Assembly: GCA_031275035.1 (NCBI GenBank)
Contig: JAISPH010000090.1
Coordinates: forward strand, 1 to 23,457
Length of the DNA: 23,457 bases
Reading direction: 5' to 3'
Source: Treponema sp.
GTDB taxonomy: Bacteria; Spirochaetota; Spirochaetia; Treponematales; Breznakiellaceae
The notes below the pieces were generated by a model. It saw nothing but the letters and a program-made list of their open reading frames with translations. It did not search any database and was not told the origin of the DNA. This document shows, piece by piece, positions 1-7,913 of this stretch. Numbering within the stretch: the stretch's first letter is position 1; each line of letters opens with the position of its first letter. The position numbers and the translations under genes were made by a program.

Positions 1-1848
1 CCTCTACTGATCCTCCTGTCACTTACCCTCGTCCTGGTACTTGGCTGTCCGCAAGATGCCGATTCCGGGTCAGCCTCTGTTAATATTGGTCCGCCACTGG
101 TTTTCGATGAACCGGAATCTTACACCACAGAAATTACCAATCTTCCAAATCCTTTTAAGAGTTGGCGTGGTGCCAACGTTACTGCCGAGAACTGGAATTT
201 GCGCCGTGAGGAAATTAAGGAGATTGTCCAGTATTACGAATACGGTTACCTGCCTTCAATGGAAGGCGTAACCAAGGAACTAACCACCTGGCAACAAGTT
301 GGCGCTCCCGAGAACAACTCATGGTATGGTGTCATTACGCTGACACGCGGTACAGTATCTGGGACGATTAGTTTTAGTGTCAGATATCCCGATGGATCCA
401 CATTAACCAAGCCTGCAACAGGATGGCCCGTAATTATGGGTACGGGCACTGCTAGTGATACCAATCCAATTAGTGCTACCGGTAACAATGCGTACTACCT
501 TGAAAGGGGCATTGCGGTAGGAAACATAAGTGTTAGTCAAGCCGGTGGCTCAGGACAAAGCGGGACTTTCCCGTCCAGAACCGGTACTACCGTGGTTACC
601 AAACTGTATGGGTATAATTATGCCGTAGCCTATCTTCTTCCTTATCCCTATGGTGGTAATGGTTATGGAGTTGCAGATCCCGGTGACCGGAATGCTCCTT
701 CCAGCGCGATGCAGCAGGTTTGGGGGTTTTCCCGGGGGATTGACGGTTTTGAGCTGGCAAAAGAAACACCTGAAGGATGTCAGATTGATACCAATGCGAT
801 TGCGCAAACAGGTACGTCCATTGGCGGCAAGATGGCCCTTCTTTACGGCGCTTTTGATGAGCGCGTACTCCTCTCAATGCCGGTCGCTTCCGGCGCGGCA
901 GGAGCGGCCATTGAACGATTTGTAAGCCCCACCGTAAACGAAACACAATCCAAAGACCGGAACATGACCGGCTGGATGCCCAATAATATGCTCAACAAAG
1001 CGTACCAGTACCTGAGAATCGCTCCCACAGAAGATGGAGTTCAGGAATGTTGGGTGGTTCTCAAAGAAGAGGCTCTGATAAACCCCAACACAGGTTTGGA
1101 CGGGGCGCCAACCTGTGTAACCACTGGGGGTAGTGCCGGCGACGGAGAATTCCAGGTGTGGGGCAACGCCGGCGCGGTGGTATACCCAAAAGAGGGCAAT
1201 AACGTTAAACCAGGTTATGGGGTGCTGTGGTATGGCTGGCAGGTGGATGAGCAAAAGCACGAGAGTTATCAGACCATTACCGATTATCGTACCCAGTACG
1301 GCGGCGGAATGTTCAACAGCCGCTTCAGGGAGTTTATTAACCTGTATCCCACACTGAATACGACTCATATCTTTAACCCAACTACGGCAGGTGTTCCGTT
1401 TGCGAATGGAGCCCATCGCTCGGAAATCGGGTATCTAACCACCCAACCCTTTGACCAGCACTATCTCTCCGCTCTGGTAGCCCCCCGTGGGTTGTATATC
1501 ACGGTCGGTTGTGCCGATAGCTGGACCAACCCCGAGGGAATGTTCTTAAATTTCCTCGCGGCCAGGGAAGTATACCGCTTGCTGGGCAAAGAAAAAAATG
1601 TCGGCTACAGATTGTTTGTCCAGCAACATACTACGGCGACCCGCCAGCTTCATGACATGGCAAACGCCTTACTGGAATTACACAAAGGCAACTCCTTGCC
1701 CGCAAACATGGTACCCGACGGCACTTCCGCCCACCCCTACACCTATACGCTCGCTGATCCCAGGAGTAAGTTTGATTTCCTCAAACTGGATTGGGCCGCT
1801 CCGGGCTATGAGTCAATCGCCAGCCAGGTTAATAGACTAATTCCATAA
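1..1848 (+). CDS. CE15-like glucuronoyl esterase lipoprotein (5' truncated)
   Basis: The reading frame is open from the first base, so the start lies before the window. The first codons read as the end of a lipoprotein signal (LSLTLVLVLGC), with the lipid-anchored Cys at 46-48. The body resembles carbohydrate esterase family 15, which cuts esters between lignin alcohols and 4-O-methyl-glucuronic acid on xylan. Visible family features are a block with GFSRGIDGFEL, a nucleophile motif GTSIGGK (Ser at 817-819; the usual form is GCSRxGK, so Cys is replaced by Thr), then ASGAAGAA and FDQHYLSALVAPRGLY. The catalytic His is probably one of those in the segment with QQHTTATRQLHD near 1624-1656. A surface-anchored esterase acting on plant cell-wall glucuronoxylan fits the barrel protein, lipoprotein and solute-binding protein that follow. 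CE15 membership is fairly confident from motifs; the exact substrate is inferred. It could also be a related acetyl-xylan or other alpha/beta-hydrolase esterase. Confidence 0.75.
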   Translation, partial: PLLILLSLTLVLVLGCPQDADSGSASVNIGPPLVFDEPESYTTEITNLPNPFKSWRGANVTAENWNLRREEIKEIVQYYEYGYLPSMEGVTKELTTWQQVGAPENNSWYGVITLTRGTVSGTISFSVRYPDGSTLTKPATGWPVIMGTGTASDTNPISATGNNAYYLERGIAVGNISVSQAGGSGQSGTFPSRTGTTVVTKLYGYNYAVAYLLPYPYGGNGYGVADPGDRNAPSSAMQQVWGFSRGIDGFELAKETPEGCQIDTNAIAQTGTSIGGKMALLYGAFDERVLLSMPVASGAAGAAIERFVSPTVNETQSKDRNMTGWMPNNMLNKAYQYLRIAPTEDGVQECWVVLKEEALINPNTGLDGAPTCVTTGGSAGDGEFQVWGNAGAVVYPKEGNNVKPGYGVLWYGWQVDEQKHESYQTITDYRTQYGGGMFNSRFREFINLYPTLNTTHIFNPTTAGVPFANGAHRSEIGYLTTQPFDQHYLSALVAPRGLYITVGCADSWTNPEGMFLNFLAAREVYRLLGKEKNVGYRLFVQQHTTATRQLHDMANALLELHKGNSLPANMVPDGTSAHPYTYTLADPRSKFDFLKLDWAAPGYESIASQVNRLIP

Positions 1849-1876
1849 CAAGCTGTGTGTTAAAATTGTAAAGCAA

Positions 1877-1911
1877 AAGGGTTGTCCGGAATTCCCGGCA
1901 GCCCTTGTTTA
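1877..1911 (+). terminator. Probable intrinsic terminator after the esterase gene
   Basis: An 8-bp stem with one G.U pair is formed by AAGGGTTG (1877-1884) and CAGCCCTT (1899-1906). An inner CCGG/CCGG pairing lies in the loop, and a T-rich tail GTTTAT follows. It sits 28 bases after the esterase stop and 20 bases before the next gene's start, which suggests the esterase is transcribed separately from the downstream operon. No convincing promoter for the next gene was found between them. Confidence 0.5.
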
Positions 1912-1931
1912 TACATAATTCTGGAGGGATT

Positions 1932-3320
1932 ATGAAACGGTATATTGTTGCTTTTTGCGTATTCTTGTTTATTGAAACAGGGGTATTCGCGGATATCGTA
2001 TGGTCTGGGTGGGGAAGGGGCATATTTACCCCTATGGCTTTTTCCGATGGTGACAGTTCGGTTTCCGCGGCAACATATAATACCCGCAAAGCTCCCCGTG
2101 TAGGTTTTAAGGTAAACGGCGTATCCGAGGGTGAAACTATTGGGTTTAAAGCTGATTTCTACTGGGATGGCGGTACTCCGGCTGTCGGCGATAATGCCAG
2201 CGTCTGGATAATGCCCTTTCCTTTTTTTAAATTAACCGTAGGCAAATTTATTGAAGACGATCTGCGGGGGCTTCTTGCCAATACTGAATTTACCTCATGG
2301 CTGGTGCCCAATAGCGGTAAGGGCGAAGACGCTTTTTTTTCCCGTTTTCTTGCCAGCGGCGGCGCCCATATTTCTATTGCCCCCTTGTTCTGGCTCGATT
2401 CCGAATGGAACGGCCTGACCATACAGGCGGCCCTTGGTTCCAATGCGGGATCCTTTTTTTTCGCCGATCGGGCGAATAGAAATGTGATTGACCAGGATAT
2501 GGCGGATGTGTACAAGGCCATACAGATAGGCCTTGGCTATAAGATACCCGATGTTGGCTTTGCCCGTGTTCAGTTTATCGGCAATAACCGGAAACAGCTC
2601 CGGTATAACGATAATGGTTTGCTGGTAGGAACCAATTTAATGGAAGGCCTGGGCTTTAACCGCGATGCCGATGTAATTGAGGCCGCATTCCGCTTTACCC
2701 TGATAGAGGATCTGACCATTGAAGCGGGGGTAAAAATCCCCCTTAAATTTACTACCGATGCCGGTGCCGAAGTATATCCGGCGCTCGCAAGAGTTGTTGG
2801 CGATACCATTGAGTTCAATGCCCCTGTCATGAACACCGACAGGATGGAGGCAACAATCCAGCTTCCCTATTCTTTTGCCATTGGCGCCCTGTGGGAATCG
2901 GAAAATTTCCGTATTTTTGGACGGGCAGACATGGAAATGGGCAGGCATGCCATACGAAAAGACCTGGACGAATATACCTTTGCGCCTGTTTTCGGCCTCT
3001 GGCTTGTTCCCGGTTATACGCTATTTGAAAATTTCACGGTTGGCCTTGATTTTGGCATGGAGTATCATGGAATGGATGTCAAGGATTCTCTGCAAAAAGG
3101 GCGGGAAGAACTTGAGGGAAGCGATCATCTTGACATGGGCTTTGGCCCATGGGTGGAATATAATGTAGGCGGCGGCACGGTAAAAACCGGTATATTTGTC
3201 ATGTTGCCGGGCAGAGAACGTTACGATTACAATGCCGATAACGCTAACAAACAATTTCATCTGGCTTTTTCTGGTAAACCGGTTATTTCTGTGCCCATAT
3301 CCTTTACCTACAGTTTATAG
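1932..3320 (+). CDS. Treponema-type outer-membrane beta-barrel protein
   Basis: The product is 462 residues. The ATG at 1932 is chosen because GGAGG (1923-1927) lies just upstream; an in-frame ATG at 1905 lacks a good site and would spoil the signal peptide. The N-terminus is a classic secretory signal (MKRYIVAFCVFLFIETGVFA) with cleavage likely before Asp. The mature part has alternating hydrophobic/polar strands, many Gly and aromatic residues, and ends in FTYSL, as expected of an outer-membrane barrel. No enzyme motif is seen. Proteins of this shape are common in treponemes as porins or substrate-specific channels; the function here is inferred. It is followed 8 bp later by a lipoprotein gene and then by a solute-binding lipoprotein, so it probably forms the outer-membrane part of an uptake system. 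Confidence 0.6.
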   Translation: MKRYIVAFCVFLFIETGVFADIVWSGWGRGIFTPMAFSDGDSSVSAATYNTRKAPRVGFKVNGVSEGETIGFKADFYWDGGTPAVGDNASVWIMPFPFFKLTVGKFIEDDLRGLLANTEFTSWLVPNSGKGEDAFFSRFLASGGAHISIAPLFWLDSEWNGLTIQAALGSNAGSFFFADRANRNVIDQDMADVYKAIQIGLGYKIPDVGFARVQFIGNNRKQLRYNDNGLLVGTNLMEGLGFNRDADVIEAAFRFTLIEDLTIEAGVKIPLKFTTDAGAEVYPALARVVGDTIEFNAPVMNTDRMEATIQLPYSFAIGALWESENFRIFGRADMEMGRHAIRKDLDEYTFAPVFGLWLVPGYTLFENFTVGLDFGMEYHGMDVKDSLQKGREELEGSDHLDMGFGPWVEYNVGGGTVKTGIFVMLPGRERYDYNADNANKQFHLAFSGKPVISVPISFTYSL

Positions 3321-3328
3321 GAGTTTTT

Positions 3329-5317
3329 ATGAAATTAAAAGTCAATATTTTTGTGGCATTTTTGGCCTGTTTGCTTTTGTTTCTGTCCTCCTGTGGTTCC
3401 CCTTTTGAGCTTGTCCCTCCCGAAAAGGAGGTACTCTATTATATTGTGGATGTTTATAACAATATCTCCAATGGTACAATCCGGGCGGTTCCCGACAAGG
3501 GAGTGCCGGGAACCGAAATATCCCTGAGGGTAAATCCGGCCTACGGTTATGTATTGGCCGCCAGGGGCTTAATAATTGGAGGTGCCGCAACCGATAGCCA
3601 GAACTTCAATATGCCCGGTGCCAATGTCATTGTCAACGCTGTCTTTGTTTCCGCGCCGACCGGCACAAGCGCGGTGCATATTGAGGAACCGCGAAACGGG
3701 TATATCAGTGCGATACCCCAGTCCGGCCCCCCCGGAACGGAGGTGGATCTGAGAATCAGGCCGGACACCGGTTACGGATTAAAGGTCGGCAGTCTAAAGA
3801 TAAACGGCGCTTCGATAGAGACGCTTACTGGTTATGATTCAGACAAACCTTTTTCCTTTATCTTGGGCGGGCAGCATGTAACCGTCACAGCCGAGTTTGA
3901 AAACAAGGGCGACAGCGATCTGGTAAGCAGCGGGGAGCAGGCGCTGGCGGCTGGGGATTTTGACGGGGCCGCGGCATATTTTGAAGCAGCATACGCCAAA
4001 AACAGGGACAATCCCAAGGCGATTTTTTATTCATCCATTGGTAAACTGTTATCTATCGTAGTTTCTACCAATGTGCGCAACGTAATGATAAACCGGGTAG
4101 GTCACAGTGTTTGGCCCGGCAGCCTGAACACGTTATTTTCCTATGACTGGATGACCTTGTTTTTGGTAAATCCCGGCGCTGCCCCGGAAGATGAAGTGCT
4201 GGTACACCGCCCAAATATAGGACAACCGGGCAATTTTGTCATTGAGCCGCTATATCAGAAAGCTATGCAGGGTTCTTCGAAGGCCACCCTTATGTTGTAT
4301 GAAGTTGAATGTTTTGCCCAATTGATATACAAGAATCCGAATGGCTGGAACGATCTCGTGGACGACTCTCTCAGGTATTTTCTGGGAAACGAGTTTGAGG
4401 CCGCAGCCAGGCGCGCCGCGACATTGCCCTACGGCCAGCGGATACCGCTGAGCGAGGGCATCATTGAGGCGCTCAATCTCGACGGTTACATGCTGCCCGG
4501 TGAGAATTTGGGTAGGGAGGAACTCGATGCCCTGTTCGGAGCGCTCCGCATGGTAAAGGGGGCAACCGAATGGCTTGGCGCATACGACCTGGAAACCGAT
4601 ACGTCATTCTTTTCCTTTGACTATACCGAGGATTTAGGTTTCTTCCTCAATGAAACGGTGACTAAATTTAACGCAAGGATGGCTGGCCAGGATGTGAACC
4701 TACTGATGAAAATACTTCCCCTGAAGAATTTTTTCCTGAAGGATCGGAAAAACGGCAGAATGGCCGTGGCAAAAAGAGATCTGACCGATGGGGCCAATGC
4801 CTTGGCCGCCGCCTGGGATTATTACCACCGGCCGGACAGTCCCGTTTCGCCCGGCCTTTTGGCAAAAATTGATGAATATCCGTGGATCGGCGAGGGAATA
4901 AACCAGCTTAAAACGGCACTTGGTACCAAGGGAACTTTTTACTTTCCAACCGAAAAGATGCAGGCGGGAGATAACTGGGTTACAGCATCAAACGCCAGGT
5001 ACGGCGTGAATATGGACAAGGTGTTTACCCCCGGCTTACTGGATCTCGACAAACTCCTGATTACCGACAAGGGTAAAAAGGCGCCACAGATATACGGTTT
5101 CGTAAACCAAAGCACCCCTAACGGCGTTGCCCTTACCAGCCGGGAACAGTTTAGCCAATACAGGTATTATGGATTTGCCCTGAATGCCAATACCTTAAAC
5201 AGCGTGTTTGACAAAGGTTTTACGCAATACCAGGATAGAGTCTGGCTTCAAGATGTATTTTCTTTCTGTGCTCCTTTTCCTTCTGGAAGGGAAATCTACG
5301 ACTGGTACCAAAAATAA
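3329..5317 (+). CDS. Large lipoprotein with two InlB-like repeats and TPR-like helices
   Basis: The product is 662 residues. The signal peptide ends in a lipobox (FLSSC, Cys22). Two related segments at about residues 41-106 and 115-191 share the pattern NGxIxAxPxxGxPGTE, then LRxxPxxGY, then a closing beta strand. This is the divergent bacterial surface repeat related to InlB B / Flg_new folds. Residues about 197-240 (GEQALAAGDFDGAAAYFEAA) look like a tetratricopeptide hairpin. The remaining 420 residues are not recognised. ATG 3329 follows GGAG (3320-3323), whose first G is the last base of the previous stop codon, so translation is closely coupled to the barrel gene. A surface or periplasmic lipoprotein partner of that barrel, perhaps in glycan binding, is the likeliest role, but this is inference from architecture and context. 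Confidence 0.6.
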   Translation: MKLKVNIFVAFLACLLLFLSSCGSPFELVPPEKEVLYYIVDVYNNISNGTIRAVPDKGVPGTEISLRVNPAYGYVLAARGLIIGGAATDSQNFNMPGANVIVNAVFVSAPTGTSAVHIEEPRNGYISAIPQSGPPGTEVDLRIRPDTGYGLKVGSLKINGASIETLTGYDSDKPFSFILGGQHVTVTAEFENKGDSDLVSSGEQALAAGDFDGAAAYFEAAYAKNRDNPKAIFYSSIGKLLSIVVSTNVRNVMINRVGHSVWPGSLNTLFSYDWMTLFLVNPGAAPEDEVLVHRPNIGQPGNFVIEPLYQKAMQGSSKATLMLYEVECFAQLIYKNPNGWNDLVDDSLRYFLGNEFEAAARRAATLPYGQRIPLSEGIIEALNLDGYMLPGENLGREELDALFGALRMVKGATEWLGAYDLETDTSFFSFDYTEDLGFFLNETVTKFNARMAGQDVNLLMKILPLKNFFLKDRKNGRMAVAKRDLTDGANALAAAWDYYHRPDSPVSPGLLAKIDEYPWIGEGINQLKTALGTKGTFYFPTEKMQAGDNWVTASNARYGVNMDKVFTPGLLDLDKLLITDKGKKAPQIYGFVNQSTPNGVALTSREQFSQYRYYGFALNANTLNSVFDKGFTQYQDRVWLQDVFSFCAPFPSGREIYDWYQK

Positions 5318-5359
5318 TTAACGCTAAACACTAATTGAGAGAGGTAGTGAGGACAAAAG

Positions 5360-6682
5360 ATGAAGCATATACGCAGTATATTTTTTGCGGCTCTGCCGCT
5401 GATCCTGGCATTGGCGGCTTTTGCGGGTTGCAGCAAAAAAACAGCGGAACCGGCTACGGCATCCGGCAGGAATCTTGTCGGGGAGATTCGGTTTTCCTGG
5501 TGGGGCAACGAGGCCCGTAATACCGCCACTATCGAAGCTATCCGGTTTTATGAATCGCAGCATCCTGGCGTAACGATTATACCGGAATTTACCGCATTTG
5601 ACGGCTATTACAATAAACTGATGTCCCAGCTTGCTGCGGGAAATGCACCGGATATTTTTACCATGAATCCTGAGTGGCTTTCTTCCATTGTGGATGCCGG
5701 CGGGCTTTCGGATATTACCGGATTGGTGGATGTTCGTTCTCATAATCCCCAGATAGCATCCGCCTGTTCTGTCAATGGGAAAATGTATGGGGTTAATGTC
5801 AGCCTGAACGCCAATATCATTTTGTACAATAAAACGGTGGCCGAAGAACTCGGAATACAAATGCCCGAAGGAGATTATACCTGGGATGATTTAATCAATA
5901 TTCTTGCCCAGGTCTATCAGAGTTCTGGAAAAAAGATATATGGGATGCCGGATCAACGTATGAAAGGGGGGCTTGAAACGTTCTTGCCTGCCTGGTGTTT
6001 GACTCACCTTGGCAAGGAGCCGCCTTTCCCTTGGACCGGTACAGAAATATTAATCACCTCTGATGATGTGGCTGCTTTTATGGATTATTTTAACAAGGTT
6101 CCCGAGGGCGTTATTTTGCCACCGGATGAAAGTGCCCTCCTGGGTGGCGCCAATGATCAGCATATTGGACAACGCAAAACTTTTTGCAGTTTTGAATATA
6201 GCGGTACTTTCGGCATGTTTCAAAGCCAAACGTTGGATGAATTATCGATGATTGAGTACCCGAATAATCACAAGGGAAAAGGAGTGGCGGTAAGCGCCCG
6301 GCCGGGGTTAGTAGAAGGGGTTTCCTCACGAAGTAAAAACAAGGCGCTGGCAGTGGATTTTCTTAACTGGTTTGCCAACAGTCCCGATGCAGCCCTTATT
6401 CTGAAAAATGTACGGGGGGTGCTACCCTCTGCCGTTCAACGGGAAGCTTTACTGGCTAATTCTGAGCTCCTCACGGTTCCGGATCAGAAAATTTCTGCCA
6501 TTATCAACCAGATTTATGGTAAGGCGATTAACCCCTATGCTCCGGGGCCCATTGGCGTAAGTAGCCTGTTCAGCGAACAGTATATGCGTTTAGTTGGACA
6601 GGAAGTGGCCTTTGGTCTTATTACACCACGACAGGCAGGCCATCGGTTTGAGGAGCTTAAAGAAGAAATCACCGGCCGGTAG
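5360..6682 (+). CDS. ABC transporter solute-binding lipoprotein, family 1 (sugar type)
   Basis: The product is 440 residues. The signal ends in AFAGC (Cys24), which makes it a lipoprotein. The mature start reads GEIRFSWWGNEARN, followed by a helix (AIRFYESQHPGV), then a segment like TAFDGYYNKLMSQLAAGNAPD and FTMNPEWLSSIVDAGGL. This is the typical N-lobe of family 1 extracellular solute-binding proteins for oligosaccharides, and the length is normal. The SD is GAGG at 5349-5352. It ends the apparent operon with the barrel and repeat lipoprotein. No permease or ATPase gene follows: the next gene is on the other strand, so any permease partners must be encoded elsewhere. The sugar specificity is inferred only from the CE15-like esterase upstream. 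Confidence 0.85.
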   Translation: MKHIRSIFFAALPLILALAAFAGCSKKTAEPATASGRNLVGEIRFSWWGNEARNTATIEAIRFYESQHPGVTIIPEFTAFDGYYNKLMSQLAAGNAPDIFTMNPEWLSSIVDAGGLSDITGLVDVRSHNPQIASACSVNGKMYGVNVSLNANIILYNKTVAEELGIQMPEGDYTWDDLINILAQVYQSSGKKIYGMPDQRMKGGLETFLPAWCLTHLGKEPPFPWTGTEILITSDDVAAFMDYFNKVPEGVILPPDESALLGGANDQHIGQRKTFCSFEYSGTFGMFQSQTLDELSMIEYPNNHKGKGVAVSARPGLVEGVSSRSKNKALAVDFLNWFANSPDAALILKNVRGVLPSAVQREALLANSELLTVPDQKISAIINQIYGKAINPYAPGPIGVSSLFSEQYMRLVGQEVAFGLITPRQAGHRFEELKEEITGR

Positions 6683-6723
6683 AAACAGCCGGTTAATTTT
6701 CCTCCCCCAGCCGGTTTCCGGCT
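6671..6723. terminator. Tandem GCCGG hairpins between convergent genes (possible terminator)
   Basis: ACCGGC (6671-6676) can pair with GCCGGT (6688-6693), which is followed by TAATTTT on the + strand. A second stem AGCCGG (6709-6714) / CCGGCT (6718-6723) follows. The region lies between the converging solute-binding and hsp20 genes and could end transcription from either side. The first stem overlaps the stop codon and the T-run is short, so the call is tentative. Confidence 0.35.
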
Positions 6724-6778
6724 TGTTCATGGGAAGGCGGAGGCCATGCCCCGGCGGACTTTTATCGCCGGCGGTGTA

Positions 6779-7360
6779 CTACACCCCTTCCTTGATAATT
6801 TCGATCTTGATCCCGTCGTTTTGATCCGGCTCATCCTTGGGGGGCACTTTTACCTTGAGGATGCCGTTTTTATACACCGCCTTCACCTGATCCTGGGCGT
6901 ATTTGTCCAGGGGGACGTAATACTTCTGTTTTTCGATGTTCTTCATTTTGAGGCGGCGTTTGAAATACCGGATATTGTCATCCGGAGGAGGAGGATCCCC
7001 GGTTTCGGCGTCTTCCCTGATTTTGGCGGAAAATACCATATAGTCCCCCTGGAAGGACAGGCTGATGTCTTTTTCGTCAAAGCCGGCCAGGGCAAATTCA
7101 AAAAACATGCTCCGGTCTCCGGTCATATAGACATTCATGGGGGGATAGGAATAGTTGGGATAAAAATCGGTATTTTCATCAAAAAAGTTTTTGCCAAAAA
7201 TACCGCCGGGCCCAAAACGTCCCCGGCCGCATCCTTCCGGCCCTGTCTCGCCGCCGTAGTGGTTGAAATTCCGGTGGAATTCATCCTTAAAATCCTGGGC
7301 CGCTTCAAAAATTTCATCAAAAATACTGCCCAGATCCATATACCCTCGCGCGCCTTTCAT
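6779..7360 (-). CDS. hsp20: Small heat-shock protein, Hsp20/alpha-crystallin family
   Basis: The product is 193 residues from the ATG at 7360; a longer frame exists, but GGAG (7367-7370) lies six bases before this ATG. The alpha-crystallin domain spans about residues 73-175, with the hallmark NGILKVKVP at 165-173. A C-terminal I-K-I-E-I around 184-188 resembles the IxI tail motif used to dock in the oligomer. The N-terminal arm is Gly- and Phe-rich. Such proteins are ATP-independent chaperones holding unfolded proteins. An unusual Pro run (DPPPPDD, about 122-128) sits inside the domain, probably in the L57 loop. The gene is separated from rseC by 139 bp and is probably transcribed alone. A 6-bp stem lies in that leader, but no CIRCE element was seen. 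Confidence 0.9.
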   Translation of the reverse strand: MKGARGYMDLGSIFDEIFEAAQDFKDEFHRNFNHYGGETGPEGCGRGRFGPGGIFGKNFFDENTDFYPNYSYPPMNVYMTGDRSMFFEFALAGFDEKDISLSFQGDYMVFSAKIREDAETGDPPPPDDNIRYFKRRLKMKNIEKQKYYVPLDKYAQDQVKAVYKNGILKVKVPPKDEPDQNDGIKIEIIKEGV

Positions 7361-7432
7361 AAGAGGCTCCTTTATACCCGCAGGTATGCGCCCATTTCGA
7401 GCGCTCCGCCGTCCTTTCGGCCCGGCCAGGAT

Positions 7433-7455
7433 GGGACCCTCGTGCAAGCGGTCCC
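7433..7455 (-). other. Hairpin in the hsp20 upstream region
   Basis: GGGACC (7433-7438) and GGTCCC (7450-7455) form a perfect 6-bp inverted repeat with an 11-nt loop, between rseC and hsp20. A GAGCGCTC palindrome lies at 7399-7406. They may form a structured leader of the heat-shock mRNA, or may be chance in GC-rich DNA. No GGA/UUU-rich ROSE-type element covering the SD was seen. Confidence 0.25.
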
Positions 7456-7499
7456 GGAGGGAAAATCCCCTTCTCTTCAGTATACCTGCTTTTCTTCAA

Positions 7500-7913
7500 T
7501 CAAGCAACGGAATTTGTCGTATCCACAATACGGGTTATGCGGTTTTTTGCGCGGGCGGGGTAGCGGCGGCGGATCAGCAGCGTCAGGCCGCCCCCGGCAA
7601 AGAGGCCGAAGAGTCCCCCGGCGGCCCGGGCCTCTTCGCCGGCGGCGGGGAAAAGGCCGCCGGTGAGGAAAAAAACCGCCAGGAAACCCGCAAGCAGGGG
7701 GAGAAGCGCGGAAAGTCCCTGGAACACCAGGCCGACGGGGGAATTTTCGGTTTCCACCAGCTGGCCTGGCAACAGGGGCAGGTTGTCCCGGTTTTCGGCG
7801 CTGATGAGGCCCCGGCCTTCATGGCAGTTTTTGCCGCAGCCGAAACAGGCGGCATATTCCCGGGGGGCGATGAGGACTTCCCGGCCGGATACGGCGTGAA
7901 TCCGGCCGATCAT
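7500..7913 (-). CDS. rseC: RseC/MucC-family membrane protein
   Basis: The product is 137 residues, typical for the RseC (SoxR-reducing / sigma-E regulator) family. The N-terminal domain carries the expected cysteine cluster CFGCGKNC (Cys23, Cys26, Cys30), followed by two hydrophobic helices at about residues 60-82 and 90-112 and a basic tail. In proteobacteria RseC works with the Rnf/Rsx electron-transfer complex and the anti-sigma factor RseB/A; its role in spirochaetes is less clear. The start overlaps the stop of the YmdB-like gene as ATGA (7910-7913), so the two are translationally coupled, with no SD of its own visible. The gene symbol reflects family membership, not shown function. Confidence 0.75.
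   Translation of the reverse strand: MIGRIHAVSGREVLIAPREYAACFGCGKNCHEGRGLISAENRDNLPLLPGQLVETENSPVGLVFQGLSALLPLLAGFLAVFFLTGGLFPAAGEEARAAGGLFGLFAGGGLTLLIRRRYPARAKNRITRIVDTTNSVA

Noticed and set aside
3482..3900. Direct repeats in the lipoprotein gene as a DNA-level repeat
   Set aside because: Similarity is at the protein level only (two related beta-repeats); the DNA copies have diverged.
7380..7489. GCAGGTAT / ATACCTGC inverted repeat around the hsp20 leader
   Set aside because: Eight bases separated by about 94 bases is not distinctive enough, and no CIRCE-like spacing is present.
6746..7666. Long + strand open frame opposite hsp20 and rseC
   Set aside because: It is antisense to two genes with clear family motifs; its translation is low-complexity and Arg/Gly-rich, as expected of a GC-rich shadow frame.
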